Assembly: GCF_932526225.1 (NCBI RefSeq)
Contig: NC_064042.1
Location: 6,381,540-6,445,539 of the forward strand
From: Nematostella vectensis
Taxonomy: Eukaryota > Cnidaria > Anthozoa > Actiniaria > Edwardsiidae
Direction: 5' to 3'
Length of the DNA: 64,000 nt
Position numbers and translations under genes: made by a program
Shown here: in pieces, positions 63,361-64,000 of the stretch
Layout: every line of letters starts with the position of its first letter
Position numbering within the stretch: position 1 is the first letter of the stretch
Notes under the pieces: generated by a model
Database searches by the model: none
What the model was told of the DNA's origin: nothing
What the model saw: only the letters and a program-made list of their open reading frames with translations

Positions 63361-64000
63361 CCAGCTAAGTGGTCATAGTCGTCATATAAGAGAGTCCGTT
63401 ACAAGTGGTTAGAGAACCCCCAAAAAAATAACTGTTACACTGGCTTACTACTAACATGAACTATTTTGCGAATGGTATTTTACGTTTTTTGTATTTCACA
63501 CGCTTTTTGTTATCAATCCTAAACCCGGTTGTTTGAAACATAATAATAAAATATTACAAACAAATTTCATTTATTGCGTTCGTGCCTAAATTCCCATATC
63601 GTTTCTTGCGTCCTTTCCACTGCTCTTGCCTCTCCAACCCCCCCCCCCCCCCCCCTGTCTTCTCCTCTCTCCTCTCCGTTCTTCCCCACTTTGCCTCAAG
63701 CAAACTACGTTGGTCCACGCAAACTCCATTGGTTCTTATCCCACGAACCTTCAGGGGAGTCGCGATAGCTAATGCTGACAATTTAGTGGATATATTAGGA
63801 TGGCAAAAGGAGTTGCGTCCACCCCGGGGGAGACTCTAGAAACAGGGATACCACTTCGGGTTTGGTCAACAGCAATTCTTACCCGTAAGAAATAGAACAT
63901 TGGGTGTGACCGAAGGACTTTTTTAACCCTAACAGATAGCAGAATCGGAAAAAATTCCTGTCGTTTGTTTTAAAGATGAAGGGGGGGGGGGGGGGGGGGC
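63361..64000. other. Intergenic, homopolymer runs
   Basis: AATAAA at about 63544, a poly-C run near 63639 and a poly-G run at the window end. No gene supported. Confidence 0.4.

Overview
The window looks like a piece of an animal nuclear genome, most likely a cnidarian (sea-anemone-like). The evidence is intron-rich genes with GT/AG boundaries, phase-1 immunoglobulin (Ig) exons, non-LTR retrotransposon fragments, a Polinton/Maverick element, many short inverted-repeat elements and very long minisatellites. The exact species is an inference; no search was possible.

Layout. 1-7190: gene-poor, repeat-rich DNA with a decayed reverse-transcriptase scrap, a 1,029-bp Mutator-like non-autonomous element with a 9-bp target duplication, and several foldback repeats. 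7193-7651 (minus): first exon of an unrecognised secreted or membrane protein. It is divergently paired with a DDX51/Dbp6-type DEAD-box RNA helicase gene (7919-13613, six exons) that carries one in-frame TGA in the motif IV exon. 13614-22716: repeats, including a 280-bp MITE and a 24-copy satellite of about 79 bp whose unit encodes a hairpin.

22717-61955 (plus): one 18-exon gene, reconstructed here with consistent splice phases to about 1,182 residues. It encodes a type I cell-surface receptor: signal peptide, a cysteine-less V-like Ig domain, six more Ig domains, EGF, SEA, FN3, one transmembrane helix, and a cytoplasmic tail with about ten tyrosine motifs. Its introns hold most of the mobile DNA: an 842-bp tandem array interrupted by a LINE (intron 2), a Polinton (intron 5) and a 5.5-kb G-rich 16-bp minisatellite (intron 9). 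Tandem repeats also start at the 3' ends of three of its exons.

37870-49592: a decayed 11.7-kb Polinton (Maverick). It has 6-bp TATACT target duplications, AG...CT termini, terminal inverted repeats built from CCAAT/CRE-like modules, a protein-primed-type family B DNA polymerase (broken), an rve integrase with a chromodomain cut off by a stop, a broken protein resembling a Polinton virion protein, two RING genes near opposite ends (both broken), a GRF zinc-finger gene overlapping an acidic/NLS gene, and an unrecognised minus-strand gene. No major capsid, packaging ATPase or protease gene was recognised. The element is a genomic relic and is described only as broken.

Possible links: the divergent pair probably shares a promoter. 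The receptor is the main host gene and may be a recognition or adhesion receptor signalling through SH2-binding tyrosines. 61956-64000 is its 3' flank with tandem repeats and no recognised gene.
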